Positions 41,910 to 50,556 of a stretch of DNA of 64,000 nt are shown piece by piece; the stretch's first letter is position 1; every line of letters begins with the position of its first letter. The translations under genes were made by a program, and so were the position numbers. Below the pieces are notes generated by a model. That model saw only the letters and a list, made by a program, of their open reading frames with translations. It was not told the DNA's origin and searched no databases. The DNA lies in assembly GCA_943788115.1 (NCBI GenBank), contig CALSPA010000005.1, positions 62,001 through 126,000 of the forward strand. Reading direction: 5' to 3'. The DNA is from an uncultured Flavobacteriales bacterium (GTDB taxonomy: Bacteria > Bacteroidota > Bacteroidia > Flavobacteriales_D > Parvicellaceae).

Positions 41910-42304
41910 TAAAATGGGTCTTCTTCTCCTAAATCAATAACAATGTGAGTTTCACCTTTTCGACTTTCGATGGTTGTAGAATGACCTCCAGAAACTAATG
42001 TGTCGTTTATTGTTGTATTGACAAAGAAATAATAGTCTCCCCTTTTTAAATTTTCAAATATGGCTAAACCATCATCATTAGTTTGCTTTGTGTCATCTCC
42101 TTGAGATGTGCTGCTTGGAAATAATTGGCCACTGTAAAGTACTGATACTTGTGTAAGTGGTAAGTTAAGGGCATTTCCATTTTCTAAGCTTTTAATTACA
42201 TGGACATTTATTTTGGCTTTACCCCCAATACCTGCAGTTTTTGAGCAAGAAAGAAATAACAGACAGAAAAATATCAATGGGAATGAATAGAGGTGTTTAG
42301 TCAT
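41909..42304 (-). CDS. Lipoprotein with carboxypeptidase-regulatory-like domain
   Basis: A 131-residue lipoprotein. The signal peptide ends in a lipobox FLSC (Cys about residue 20), followed by a Gly-rich spacer. The mature domain, 'KINVHVIKSLENGNALNLPLTQVSVLYSG...GLAIFENLKRGDYYFFVNTT', reads like a small CarboxypepD_reg/prealbumin-type beta sandwich, often found on surface lipoproteins in this phylum. It starts two bases after the FG-GAP gene ends and its stop overlaps the DCC gene start. Function unknown. Confidence 0.75.
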   Translation of the reverse strand: MTKHLYSFPLIFFCLLFLSCSKTAGIGGKAKINVHVIKSLENGNALNLPLTQVSVLYSGQLFPSSTSQGDDTKQTNDDGLAIFENLKRGDYYFFVNTTINDTLVSGGHSTTIESRKGETHIVIDLGEEDPF

Positions 42305-42306
42305 GG

Positions 42307-44523
42307 TTACATTTTAATAAACCTAGACATAAAGCTATTAAAATTATTTTCAACTTTAATAATGTATATCCCTTTTTTAAGTTTTGAAACGTTTATCTCT
42401 CCATAACTTCTTCCATTAATTAATTCTTGACCTATAGAGTTAAATATTTGAAATTCAAAACTTGATAGATTTCCTATATTAAGAAAGTCCTTACAAGGAT
42501 TTGGGAATAAATGTAATTGCTTTTTTTCAATTTCATTAATTGAGATAGGGTTTTCCAAAGAGCCTAAAAATAAAGAAACTCCTCCTCTTTCATTTCCTAA
42601 GATTAAATCAGGAAGTGTGTCATCATTTAAATAAGAAACTGAGGGAGATGCATTTGGCCCAATATTCACATTTTGAAGCGTGTCAATTAATTGAAAAGTT
42701 CCAGATAAATTATTTTCAATGTCACCAAACTTTAAGACGTACCCACTTTCACATCCAACATACAATTCTAATTCATTTTGCTGATTTCTAAAGAATTTAG
42801 GAATGCTGTAACCTATATTTGTAAACCATTCTGCTACTTCAATACCTCCAAAAACATCTGAATAAAATTTAAATGATGGTGAAGATGGGGACCCAATGTT
42901 TTCGTAGTAATTAATATTTCCCAATGCTTCGCCAATAGTTAAATCTAAATCTCCATCACTATCTACGTCAAAAAGGTGTGGGATAGCTGCATAGCCAATA
43001 TCAATTACATTTCCATCATTATCTTGATATTGGGGTGTTGTTAATGAAAGATTAAATGATGCTGGTGAAGATGATGTGTTTTCAAAGAAATGTATAAATC
43101 CTGAAAAATCTCCTAATAACAAGTCAACATCTCCATCGTTATCTAAATCTCCAAAAGTTGGATAAAGACCTTTGTCAATGTTTAATGAAGAGATATTTTG
43201 AAAATCATCCGTGACTAATTCAAATTTAGGTGATGTAATTGTTCCTATATTTTCGTAAAGAGAAATAGAACTTATATAATGTGATGGCGTACTTAAGTCA
43301 AATCTCCCAAAATTAGAAATAAATATATCTGTAAGACCATCATTGTTATAGTCGAAAAATACTGGGTGAGATGATTTACCCATTTCAATCATTTCACTTT
43401 GAAATTTATTTTTAGAAATTAAGTTGAAAGATGGGATTGAATTTGAGCCAAAATTTTTATAAAACCATACGCTTTCTTTGTTTTGAGCTTCAGTGTCAAT
43501 ATTTGGACTAACTAGTAAATCTTTAACACCATCAAAATCAATATCTTCGTAGTATGCTCCGGGGTATAAGTATAAATCAACTGGCACTGTGTTGGATGGG
43601 AAAAGGGTGTCTTGGCTAATGAATGAGGTGTTTGCATTAACTCCAGTATTGTCATTGTATAGGGCAACAACATTGCTGAAAGAGACATCTCCTAAAATCA
43701 AATCTTTAATAGTGTCATTGTTTAAGTTAATGGATAAAATGGTTGAGCCCGAATGTTTTTCATTGTTTATTATTGGTGCGTGAGGGTTGGCAACATTTGA
43801 GGTGCAGGTGTCAAACAAAACACAAGTATTTGTATTAAATCCAGTTTCTAAAAAGTGCCCCCAACAAGCATTTTTAATTTCATAAGTTAAGCTATCAAAA
43901 GCATGTCCATTTTCTACAGAGAAATTTTGATGATATTCCATTCTTGATCCAAGAACTCCAAATGATAGAACATCCAAATCTCCATCACCATCAATGTCAT
44001 TAATATCTGGAATATCAACTTTACTTACAAACAAGTTTGTTTGATTTCCAAATTGATATGAAAGCATATATGGGTCTTGAGTATTTGTTGTGTAATTAGT
44101 AAAAGTAAGCTTGTTAAATGAAATTTCGGTTCCAACACTAGTATTTTCCCAGACACCTATTCCACCAGAAACGTAAGAGAAAATATCTTTTTTCCCATCT
44201 TTATTGAAGTCTCTTAATAATGCCCAATACTCTAATGGTGGAAATGATTTAGAGTAATCTGAGTTAAATGTGAACGTTGTTCCATTGTTAATGTAAATCG
44301 AGATAGTATTCCCAGTTCTGTCAAAAATGAAAAGATCTTCTAGGCCATCATTGTTGACGTCAATTTTTGAAAATTGAGCAGCATTTATCCCTCCCATCCA
44401 TGGGGAGTTTAATTCATTTCCATTTGAAATTACTTTAATGCTGTCAACTTGATTAAAGAACGAATTTTGAGTAGAAATGGTATGAGAAATAAATAAGACA
44501 ACTACTAATAAAATATTTTTCAT
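42307..44523 (-). CDS. FG-GAP/VCBS repeat protein with T9SS type A sorting tail
   Basis: Secreted 738-residue protein. A signal peptide (about 1-18) precedes many FG-GAP/VCBS repeats with Asp-rich calcium loops such as DVNNDGLEDLFIFD, DIDGDGDLDVLSFG, DYNNDGLTDIFISN, DLDNDGDVDLLLGD and DVDSDGDLDLTIGE, which would build an integrin-like beta propeller. The last ~75 residues match the Por secretion tail (TIGR04183): LFPNPCKDFLNI, IFNSIGQELI, LKKGIYIIKVEN. It should therefore be exported by T9SS and probably attached to the surface. It is the first gene of a leftward trio with the lipoprotein and the DCC protein. Its ligand is unknown. Confidence 0.88.
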   Translation of the reverse strand: MKNILLVVVLFISHTISTQNSFFNQVDSIKVISNGNELNSPWMGGINAAQFSKIDVNNDGLEDLFIFDRTGNTISIYINNGTTFTFNSDYSKSFPPLEYWALLRDFNKDGKKDIFSYVSGGIGVWENTSVGTEISFNKLTFTNYTTNTQDPYMLSYQFGNQTNLFVSKVDIPDINDIDGDGDLDVLSFGVLGSRMEYHQNFSVENGHAFDSLTYEIKNACWGHFLETGFNTNTCVLFDTCTSNVANPHAPIINNEKHSGSTILSINLNNDTIKDLILGDVSFSNVVALYNDNTGVNANTSFISQDTLFPSNTVPVDLYLYPGAYYEDIDFDGVKDLLVSPNIDTEAQNKESVWFYKNFGSNSIPSFNLISKNKFQSEMIEMGKSSHPVFFDYNNDGLTDIFISNFGRFDLSTPSHYISSISLYENIGTITSPKFELVTDDFQNISSLNIDKGLYPTFGDLDNDGDVDLLLGDFSGFIHFFENTSSSPASFNLSLTTPQYQDNDGNVIDIGYAAIPHLFDVDSDGDLDLTIGEALGNINYYENIGSPSSPSFKFYSDVFGGIEVAEWFTNIGYSIPKFFRNQQNELELYVGCESGYVLKFGDIENNLSGTFQLIDTLQNVNIGPNASPSVSYLNDDTLPDLILGNERGGVSLFLGSLENPISINEIEKKQLHLFPNPCKDFLNIGNLSSFEFQIFNSIGQELINGRSYGEINVSKLKKGIYIIKVENNFNSFMSRFIKM

Positions 44524-44633
44524 TATTTAAATATAGTTAAAGATTTCATGTGAGATTAGAGACGTTTTTTTTTATTTTAAGTTGCTTTCGTTTCCTGTTA
44601 TTTTAGTTTATATCGTAACAACTTGAAATATTG

Positions 44634-44664
44634 TTGTTTATAATAAGATGAAATTCTATATTTG
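44634..44664 (+). promoter_or_regulatory. Promoter of secDF
   Basis: TTG at 44634-44636 and TATATTTG at 44657-44664 with a 20-base spacer match the Bacteroidota sigma promoter (TTG...TAnnTTTG). The ATG is 36 bases after the -7 box. Confidence 0.6.
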
Positions 44665-44700
44665 CTGCCCCAATTTTGTTAAATATTATAATATAACTCA

Positions 44701-47700
44701 ATGCGTAATAAAGGATTTTTATGGGTCTTAACCATATTATTAGTAGTTGCATGTATCTATCAATTGTCATTTTCATGGGCAACAAAATCAATAGAAACAG
44801 CTGCTCTTGAACACGGAAAAGAACAATACAAGACATTAATTAATTCAGGTGCTGAAGAAGCTGTTATTGACAATGAAACAGTCCAATTATACTCAGGTGA
44901 TGCTGTTTCTGAAAAAGCAAAGCTTAAAGTCGAAGCTGATTACGAACAAAAATATTTAGCTCTACATGGTGAAGATAAAGCTTATCCAGGACTAGGTATC
45001 TCATACCAAAAATGTAAAGATCAACAACTGGGATTAGGTCTAGATTTACAAGGTGGTATGTCTGTAACTTTAGAAGTTTCTATTTCTGATTTAGTTAGGA
45101 ATCTTGCTGGTAACCCACAGAATCCATCATTTAAAGAACCTTTTCAATTAGCGCTTTCAGATTTTAAAAGAGGTCAATCTTTTGAAGATGCTAACGGTGA
45201 TGATTTCATAGGTTTGTTTTATGCTCATTACAAAGAGTTAAACCCAGAGAACCCTTCAATGTCTTATTTTAATTCTTCAAATAAGGATTTATTTAAAATT
45301 GATTGGAACAATGATCAGATTATTGCAGAGCTTAAAAATTTAAGTAGTAATGCGATTGATAAGACACAACGAATTATTGAGTCTAGAATAAACAAATTTG
45401 GTGTAAGTCAACCAAATATTCAACGAAATCCAATTTCAGGAAGGCTTCAAATTGAGTTGCCCGGGGCTAAGGATAAAAACAGAATAAGAAAATTACTTCA
45501 ATCTACAGCTAGCTTACAATTTTGGGATGGTGCTCACAAAGATTGGACGAATTCGTTCTTAGAGTTAGACAATGCGATTAAAAACCGAAAAGATAATGGT
45601 CAAGATGAAATAATTGTAGATTCCGATTTTGTTGAGATATCAGATGACTCTCTGTTGACTCTTAACGAACTAGATAAAGAAATTTATTTTGCATCTAAAG
45701 CTAGTTATGACTCCTTAGTTATTGAGAAAGAAGCTGAATTAGCTCTATTGGATTCTAATAAATTAAAGAAGCCTATTCTTGATGGAAGCATGTATTTTAT
45801 ACATAGCAATAATAGCCCATATATAGGAGTTGCTAAAAGTGCTGATACAGCAAAAGTAAATTCATTGTTGAAAGGTGCTGAAGCAAAAAATATTTTTCCT
45901 TTAAAGAAGGTTAAATTCCTTTGGATGAATAAATCTGAAGAGTATAATTTTGGTAGTGAAAAAATAGATGGTTATGCTTTAATGGCTGTTGAAGTTCCCA
46001 ATTCAGGAAAACCAAAATTAGATGGTGAAGACATTAAATTAGCTGAGCAGAGTTTTGACCAGATGAGTAATCCTGCAGTATTTTTGATGTTCAAATCTCA
46101 AGCAGCAAATATTTGGGAAGAATGGACAGGTGAAAAAACCGGAAAATTAATTGCTGTTGTATTGGATAATCAAATTTATTCTGCACCTTATATAAGAACT
46201 AAAATATCAGGGGGCAATACAGAAATTAGTGGTGGCTTTGAAACAATTGAAGAAGCACAAGATCTTGCAAATATTTTAAAAGCTGGATCTCTTCCAGCTC
46301 CTGCGGTTATTGTTGATGAGGCAATAGTTGGTCCGTCATTGGGACAAGAGAATATTTCTGCTGGATTATGGTCTTTTGTTTTTGCATTTGGTCTAGTTTT
46401 AGTTTACATGATTTTTTATTACAATAAAGCAGGTTTAGTCGCTAATGTTGCCTTATTGGCAAACATCTTTTTTATAATAGGAACTCTAGCTTCTATGGGT
46501 GCCGCTTTAACTCTTCCAGGAATTGCTGGTCTTGTATTAACAATTGGTATGTCTGTTGATGCTAATGTTCTAATTTATGAGAGAATTAGAGAAGAGCTAA
46601 GAAAAGGAAAGGGAATTAAACTAGCAATTCAAGATGGGTATAAGCATGCTTATTCTGCTATAATAGATGCTAACATAACTTCATTGTTAACAGCTGTTGT
46701 TTTAGCTTACTTTGGTTCTGGACCAATTCAAGGGTTTGCCACAACTTTAATAATTGGAGTTTTCACTTCTCTATTTAGTGCGATTTTTATAACTAGATTG
46801 ATTTTCACATTGATGTTAGATAAAAAGAAAGAGGTGTCTTTTTCAAATAAATTAACAGAAAATCTTTTCACTAATAGTTCCATTCAGTTTTTAGCTAAAA
46901 GGAAAATATTTTATGGTATTTCTTCGCTAATTGTTATAGCTGGTATTGCATCTTTATTTTTAAGAGGTCTTGATGGTGGAGTTGAATTTACTGGAGGAAG
47001 AACTTACAGGGTTGAGTTTTCTGATTCTCCTGTTAAAAAAGATGTGGTAAATGCAATTGCTAATGCTTCAATTTCTTTAGATGGAGACAGTGTTAAAGTT
47101 TCACCGGAAATAAAAACTGTAGATAATTCATATACATTAGAAATTACAACTAAATATTTAAATGATTATATTCCTGAAGAAGGTTCTTTGAAAACTTCAA
47201 GTGAATTAGTTGATGATGCTATGACAAACGCTTTTGCTAGTCTTGGGTATGTTGATTCAGAAAAATCAGAACTTTCGGAATCAGATAAATATTTTTTAAT
47301 TAAAACTTCCAGAAGAGTTGATTCTCAGATTTCTGATGAATTGATTTATGGTTCGATTTTAGCTATTGTATTTTCTTTAGTTATTATATTCATATATATT
47401 GCTTTTAGATTTAAAAAATGGCAATTCGGTTTAGGCGCATTGGTTGCAATGTTTCACGATGTTTTAGTTGTTCTTGGTTTGTTTTCTTTGCTTTATAATT
47501 TAGTTCCTTTTTCAATGGAAATAGATCAAGCTTTCATAGCAGCCATATTAACTGTTGTTGGTTACTCAATAAATGATACTGTTGTTGTATTTGATAGAAT
47601 TAGAGAATATACAACATTACATAAAAGAGCTAATCAAGTTGAAGTTGTCAATAATGCATTAAATAGTACACTTTCAAGAACTTTAAATACTTCTTTTAGT

Positions 47701-47874
47701 ACATTCTTGGTGTTGTTAACAATATTTATTTTTGGTGGAGAATCAATTAAAGGATTTTCATTTGCTTTAATGATTGGTGTCTTAGTCGGAACCTATTCAT
47801 CCGTTTGTATTGCTACTCCTTCAGTAGTTGATTTAACAAAATCTTTAATACAACTTCCTTCTAAAGAGAAGTAA
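44701..47874 (+). CDS. secDF: Protein translocase subunit SecDF (fused)
   Basis: Proton-driven accessory of the Sec translocon that pulls exported proteins into the periplasm, here as one 1,057-residue SecD-SecF fusion usual for Bacteroidota. The SecD half shows an N-terminal helix (8-27), the LGLDLQGGMSVTLEV motif near 104-118, a large periplasmic P1 region, and the helices around 'AGLVLTIGMSVDANVLIYERIREELRKGK'. The SecF half has GGVEFTGGRTYRVEF and 'AAILTVVGYSINDTVVVFDRIRE'. It supplies the many secreted T9SS cargoes of this region. A strong terminator follows, before tatA. Confidence 0.95.
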   Translation: MRNKGFLWVLTILLVVACIYQLSFSWATKSIETAALEHGKEQYKTLINSGAEEAVIDNETVQLYSGDAVSEKAKLKVEADYEQKYLALHGEDKAYPGLGISYQKCKDQQLGLGLDLQGGMSVTLEVSISDLVRNLAGNPQNPSFKEPFQLALSDFKRGQSFEDANGDDFIGLFYAHYKELNPENPSMSYFNSSNKDLFKIDWNNDQIIAELKNLSSNAIDKTQRIIESRINKFGVSQPNIQRNPISGRLQIELPGAKDKNRIRKLLQSTASLQFWDGAHKDWTNSFLELDNAIKNRKDNGQDEIIVDSDFVEISDDSLLTLNELDKEIYFASKASYDSLVIEKEAELALLDSNKLKKPILDGSMYFIHSNNSPYIGVAKSADTAKVNSLLKGAEAKNIFPLKKVKFLWMNKSEEYNFGSEKIDGYALMAVEVPNSGKPKLDGEDIKLAEQSFDQMSNPAVFLMFKSQAANIWEEWTGEKTGKLIAVVLDNQIYSAPYIRTKISGGNTEISGGFETIEEAQDLANILKAGSLPAPAVIVDEAIVGPSLGQENISAGLWSFVFAFGLVLVYMIFYYNKAGLVANVALLANIFFIIGTLASMGAALTLPGIAGLVLTIGMSVDANVLIYERIREELRKGKGIKLAIQDGYKHAYSAIIDANITSLLTAVVLAYFGSGPIQGFATTLIIGVFTSLFSAIFITRLIFTLMLDKKKEVSFSNKLTENLFTNSSIQFLAKRKIFYGISSLIVIAGIASLFLRGLDGGVEFTGGRTYRVEFSDSPVKKDVVNAIANASISLDGDSVKVSPEIKTVDNSYTLEITTKYLNDYIPEEGSLKTSSELVDDAMTNAFASLGYVDSEKSELSESDKYFLIKTSRRVDSQISDELIYGSILAIVFSLVIIFIYIAFRFKKWQFGLGALVAMFHDVLVVLGLFSLLYNLVPFSMEIDQAFIAAILTVVGYSINDTVVVFDRIREYTTLHKRANQVEVVNNALNSTLSRTLNTSFSTFLVLLTIFIFGGESIKGFSFALMIGVLVGTYSSVCIATPSVVDLTKSLIQLPSKEK

Positions 47875-47890
47875 TTTCTTTTTTTATTTA

Positions 47891-47920
47891 AAGCCCTCTA
47901 ATTTTAGAGGGCTTTTTTTT
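47891..47920 (+). terminator. Intrinsic terminator after secDF
   Basis: AAGCCCTCTAA and TTAGAGGGCTT form an 11-bp stem with a minimal AT loop, followed by a long T run. The -7 box of tatA starts directly after it. Confidence 0.88.
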
Positions 47921-47928
47921 TAATTTTG
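47921..47928 (+). promoter_or_regulatory. -7 box of tatA
   Basis: TAATTTTG matches TAnnTTTG exactly and ends only five bases before the tatA ATG at 47934. Transcription from it would give a leaderless or nearly leaderless mRNA. Confidence 0.4.
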
Positions 47929-47933
47929 TTAAT

Positions 47934-48173
47934 ATGAATTTGTTTCTATTACTTGATGGAATAAGTGGCGGTGAGCTAATTTTTGTTTTCCTTGTGGTTC
48001 TTTTATTTTTTGGTTCGAAAAGTATACCAAAATTTGCTAGAACAATTGGTAGAGGTATGCGTCAAGTAAAGGATGCAACACAAGAAATTCAAAACGACAT
48101 AAAGAAATCAGCGTTTGATAATTCTGAAGAAATTAAAGAAATTCGAGATACTTTTAAGAAGCCTAAAGAATAA
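47934..48173 (+). CDS. tatA: Twin-arginine translocase subunit TatA/TatE-like
   Basis: Small pore-forming component of the Tat pathway, which exports folded proteins. The 79 residues contain an N-terminal membrane helix (about 13-30, GELIFVFLVVLLFFG), the hinge FGSKSIPKFARTIGRGM and an amphipathic, then charged C-terminal helix. Length and hinge fit TatA. TatB-like proteins of this phylum are similar, so the subtype is not certain. No tatC is adjacent. It ends two bases before the exchanger gene and forms an operon with it. Confidence 0.88.
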   Translation: MNLFLLLDGISGGELIFVFLVVLLFFGSKSIPKFARTIGRGMRQVKDATQEIQNDIKKSAFDNSEEIKEIRDTFKKPKE

Positions 48174-48175
48174 AA

Positions 48176-49105
48176 ATGTTAGAAATTTTTCAGCTATTAT
48201 TTGGTTTAGTGATTCTTCTAATTGGTGGTGAGTTTCTAGTCAGAGGGGCAATCAATTTTGCAAAGTCTTTAAAAGTATCGCCATTAGTAATTGGGTTAAC
48301 TGTTGTTTCATTTGGAACTTCTGCTCCAGAATTATTAGTAAGTCTTCAAGCGGCTCTAAATGGTAGTCCAGATCTAGCTATTGGGAATGTTATTGGTTCT
48401 AATATTGCAAACTTAGCTTTAGTTCTTGGGCTAACAGTTTTAATTCTACCTATGGTTGTTGATAAATCTAGCTTGTTTTTGAATTGGTTGGTTATGATTA
48501 TAGCAACATTATTGTTTTATGTATTTTCAATAACTAACCAAGAGATTGTCTTTTGGGAAGGGCTAATTCTTTTTTCAGCACTATTAGTTTATTTGCTTTA
48601 TTTTTTCTTTAATTCTAGCAAAATCGAATCACATTCCGAAATTGATGATAATAAAAATGACAAATTATGGCTCGCTTTAATTTATTTCATTTCAGGATCT
48701 GTAGGGCTCTATTATGGTGCTAAAGTTCTTGTTTCTAGTGCTGAAATTATAGCCATAGATGTCCTTGGTATTTCAGAGGCTGTTGTTGGTTCTACTATAG
48801 TTGCTTTTGGAACTTCTTTACCAGAGCTTGTTGCCTCATGTGTAGCGGCATTTAGAAAGCAATCAGGTATTTCAATAGGTAACCTTATAGGTTCTAATAT
48901 TTTTAATTTACTTGCAGTAATTGGTATTACATCGATAATTACTCCTGTTTCAGTTTACGAAACTTTTTTACAATTTGATTTTTATTGGTTAATCATTATA
49001 TCAATAATTATAGGTCCTATTTTAATGTTGTTTAAGAAAGTTGGTCGAATTATTGGCTTTTTTTTACTTCTCTTTTACATTGCTTACATATTATTAGTTT
49101 TATAA
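48176..49105 (+). CDS. Calcium/sodium antiporter, CaCA family (YrbG-like)
   Basis: Inner-membrane cation exchanger of 309 residues with about ten helices. The two inverted alpha repeats that bind Ca and Na are clear: GTSAPELLVSLQAAL...GNVIGSNIANLALVLG (about 49-85) and GTSLPELVASCVAAF...IGNLIGSNIFNLLAVIG (about 213-249). The two halves are joined by a short hydrophilic loop (about 145-160). It is probably transcribed with tatA, two bases away. It may remove Ca2+ in exchange for Na+, which would fit a marine cell with many Ca-binding surface proteins; that link is inference. Confidence 0.92.
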   Translation: MLEIFQLLFGLVILLIGGEFLVRGAINFAKSLKVSPLVIGLTVVSFGTSAPELLVSLQAALNGSPDLAIGNVIGSNIANLALVLGLTVLILPMVVDKSSLFLNWLVMIIATLLFYVFSITNQEIVFWEGLILFSALLVYLLYFFFNSSKIESHSEIDDNKNDKLWLALIYFISGSVGLYYGAKVLVSSAEIIAIDVLGISEAVVGSTIVAFGTSLPELVASCVAAFRKQSGISIGNLIGSNIFNLLAVIGITSIITPVSVYETFLQFDFYWLIIISIIIGPILMLFKKVGRIIGFFLLLFYIAYILLVL

Positions 49106-49149
49106 TTGTTGAAAAATTATTTAATTTTTCCGTAAACAATTTTGCTTTA

Positions 49150-49183
49150 TTTGATAATTAATTTTTAAATAAATTTATTTTTG
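49150..49183 (+). promoter_or_regulatory. Promoter of the glutamine synthetase gene
   Basis: TTTG at 49150-49153 and TATTTTTG at 49176-49183, spaced by 22 bases, match the Bacteroidota promoter. The ATG follows at 49209. Confidence 0.55.
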
Positions 49184-49208
49184 TGAAAATATTAACAAAT
49201 AATTTGAA

Positions 49209-50219
49209 ATGAGTAAGTCAAAATTAGAATACATATGGTTAGATGGTTATCAACCAACTCAAAATATGAGAAGTAAAACTAAGGTGATTGATAATTTTAG
49301 TGGCAATCTTGAAGATGTTCCTGTTTGGTCATTTGACGGTTCTTCTACTAGACAAGCTGTAGGTAATTCATCAGATTGTTTATTGAAACCAGTAGCAATT
49401 TTTAACGATCCCGCAAGAGTTAATGGTTTTCTAGTAATGACAGAAGTTTTAAACTTTGATGGCTCTAACCATGTTTCAAATGCTCGAGCTACTATAGATG
49501 ATGATAATGATGATTTTTGGTTTGGTTTTGAGCAAGAATACTTCATTATGGACAGAGAGACTCAACTTCCTTTAGGTTTTCCTCTTGGTGGTTACCCTGG
49601 TCCTCAGGGACTTTACTATTGTTCTGTTGGTGGAAGAAATACTCATGGAAGAGATTTTGTTGAAGAGCATGCTGATTTATGTATTGAGGCTGGAATAAAT
49701 TTTGAAGGAATAAATCAAGAAGTAGCTAGTGGACAATGGGAATTTCAATTATTTGCAAAAGGAGCGAAAAAAGCTGGTGATGAAATATGGATTGCACGTT
49801 ATTTATTGGATAGATTAACAGAAGATTTTGGTTACTACATTGAATACCACCCAAAGCCTATTAAAGGAGATTGGAATGGTTCTGGAATGCATGCTAATTT
49901 TTCAAATGAATTATTAAGAACTTGTGGTTCTAAAGAAGTGTATGAAAAAATATGTCAAGCATTTAAACCTGTTGTTAAAGAGCATATTTCTGTTTATGGT
50001 CAACACAATGATCAAAGGTTAACTGGACTTCATGAAACAGCCTCAATTAACGAATTTAGTTATGGTGTTTCTGATAGAGGAGCATCAATAAGAATACCGA
50101 TTATAACTGTTGAAAATGGATGGAAAGGTTGGCTTGAAGATAGAAGACCTGCTTCAAATGCTGATCCCTATAAAATTGCATCAAGAATAATTAAGACTAT
50201 TAAGTCTGTAAAAATGTAA
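49209..50219 (+). CDS. Glutamine synthetase, type II (eukaryote-like)
   Basis: ATP-dependent formation of glutamine from glutamate and ammonia. The 336-residue length and sequence are those of short GSII enzymes, not the ~470-residue GSI. Motifs: beta-grasp N-terminal domain with WSFDGSSTRQA (about 39-49), metal/Glu-binding 'FGFEQEYFIM', 'GINFEGINQEVASGQWEFQL', 'GDWNGSGMHANFS' and the ATP-site 'GVSDRGASIRIP'. There is no adenylylation site, so control is probably transcriptional. It stands alone with its own promoter and a strong terminator. Confidence 0.93.
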   Translation: MSKSKLEYIWLDGYQPTQNMRSKTKVIDNFSGNLEDVPVWSFDGSSTRQAVGNSSDCLLKPVAIFNDPARVNGFLVMTEVLNFDGSNHVSNARATIDDDNDDFWFGFEQEYFIMDRETQLPLGFPLGGYPGPQGLYYCSVGGRNTHGRDFVEEHADLCIEAGINFEGINQEVASGQWEFQLFAKGAKKAGDEIWIARYLLDRLTEDFGYYIEYHPKPIKGDWNGSGMHANFSNELLRTCGSKEVYEKICQAFKPVVKEHISVYGQHNDQRLTGLHETASINEFSYGVSDRGASIRIPIITVENGWKGWLEDRRPASNADPYKIASRIIKTIKSVKM

Positions 50220-50245
50220 TATTTTCACTTTATTTATTAAATGAT

Positions 50246-50284
50246 TGCCAGCTTTATTTTTTCTTTAAAGTTGGCATTTTTTTT
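50246..50284 (+). terminator. Intrinsic terminator after glutamine synthetase
   Basis: TGCCAGCTTTA and TAAAGTTGGCA form an 11-bp stem with one G-T pair and a T-rich loop, followed by eight T. Confidence 0.9.
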
Positions 50285-50510
50285 GATTAGTTCAGTATTA
50301 ATCATCTCAATAACACTTAAGTAATGGCTTTTTAAAAAATAAAAATTTAACTTTTCAAAGCTTGTTGAAATTTAATTTCATGTTTTTTTTAATTTAATAG
50401 TATTAAATTTCTAATTCTGTTTTCTCTGAAGAAATTCCATTTATTAGAAAAAAAATGACTGATTTAACGATATGAATTTAATTTTGTTTTCATTGATTAA
50501 AATATTTCAT
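50285..50510. other. Intergenic AT-rich stretch between terminator and PorE-like gene
   Basis: The 337-base gap between glutamine synthetase and the PorE-like gene holds the terminator at its start and a -7 box at its end. In between are only poly-A/T runs; I see no coding frame, RNA gene or repeat. Confidence 0.6.
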
Positions 50511-50518
50511 TATTTTCG
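50511..50518 (+). promoter_or_regulatory. Possible -7 box of the PorE-like gene
   Basis: TATTTTCG, one base from TAnnTTTG, lies 38 bases before the ATG at 50557. The spacing to upstream TTG candidates (15 or 24 bases) is not ideal. Confidence 0.35.
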
Positions 50519-50556
50519 CAGGTGTCCTTATACAATTTTTAACACTTATTAATCAA

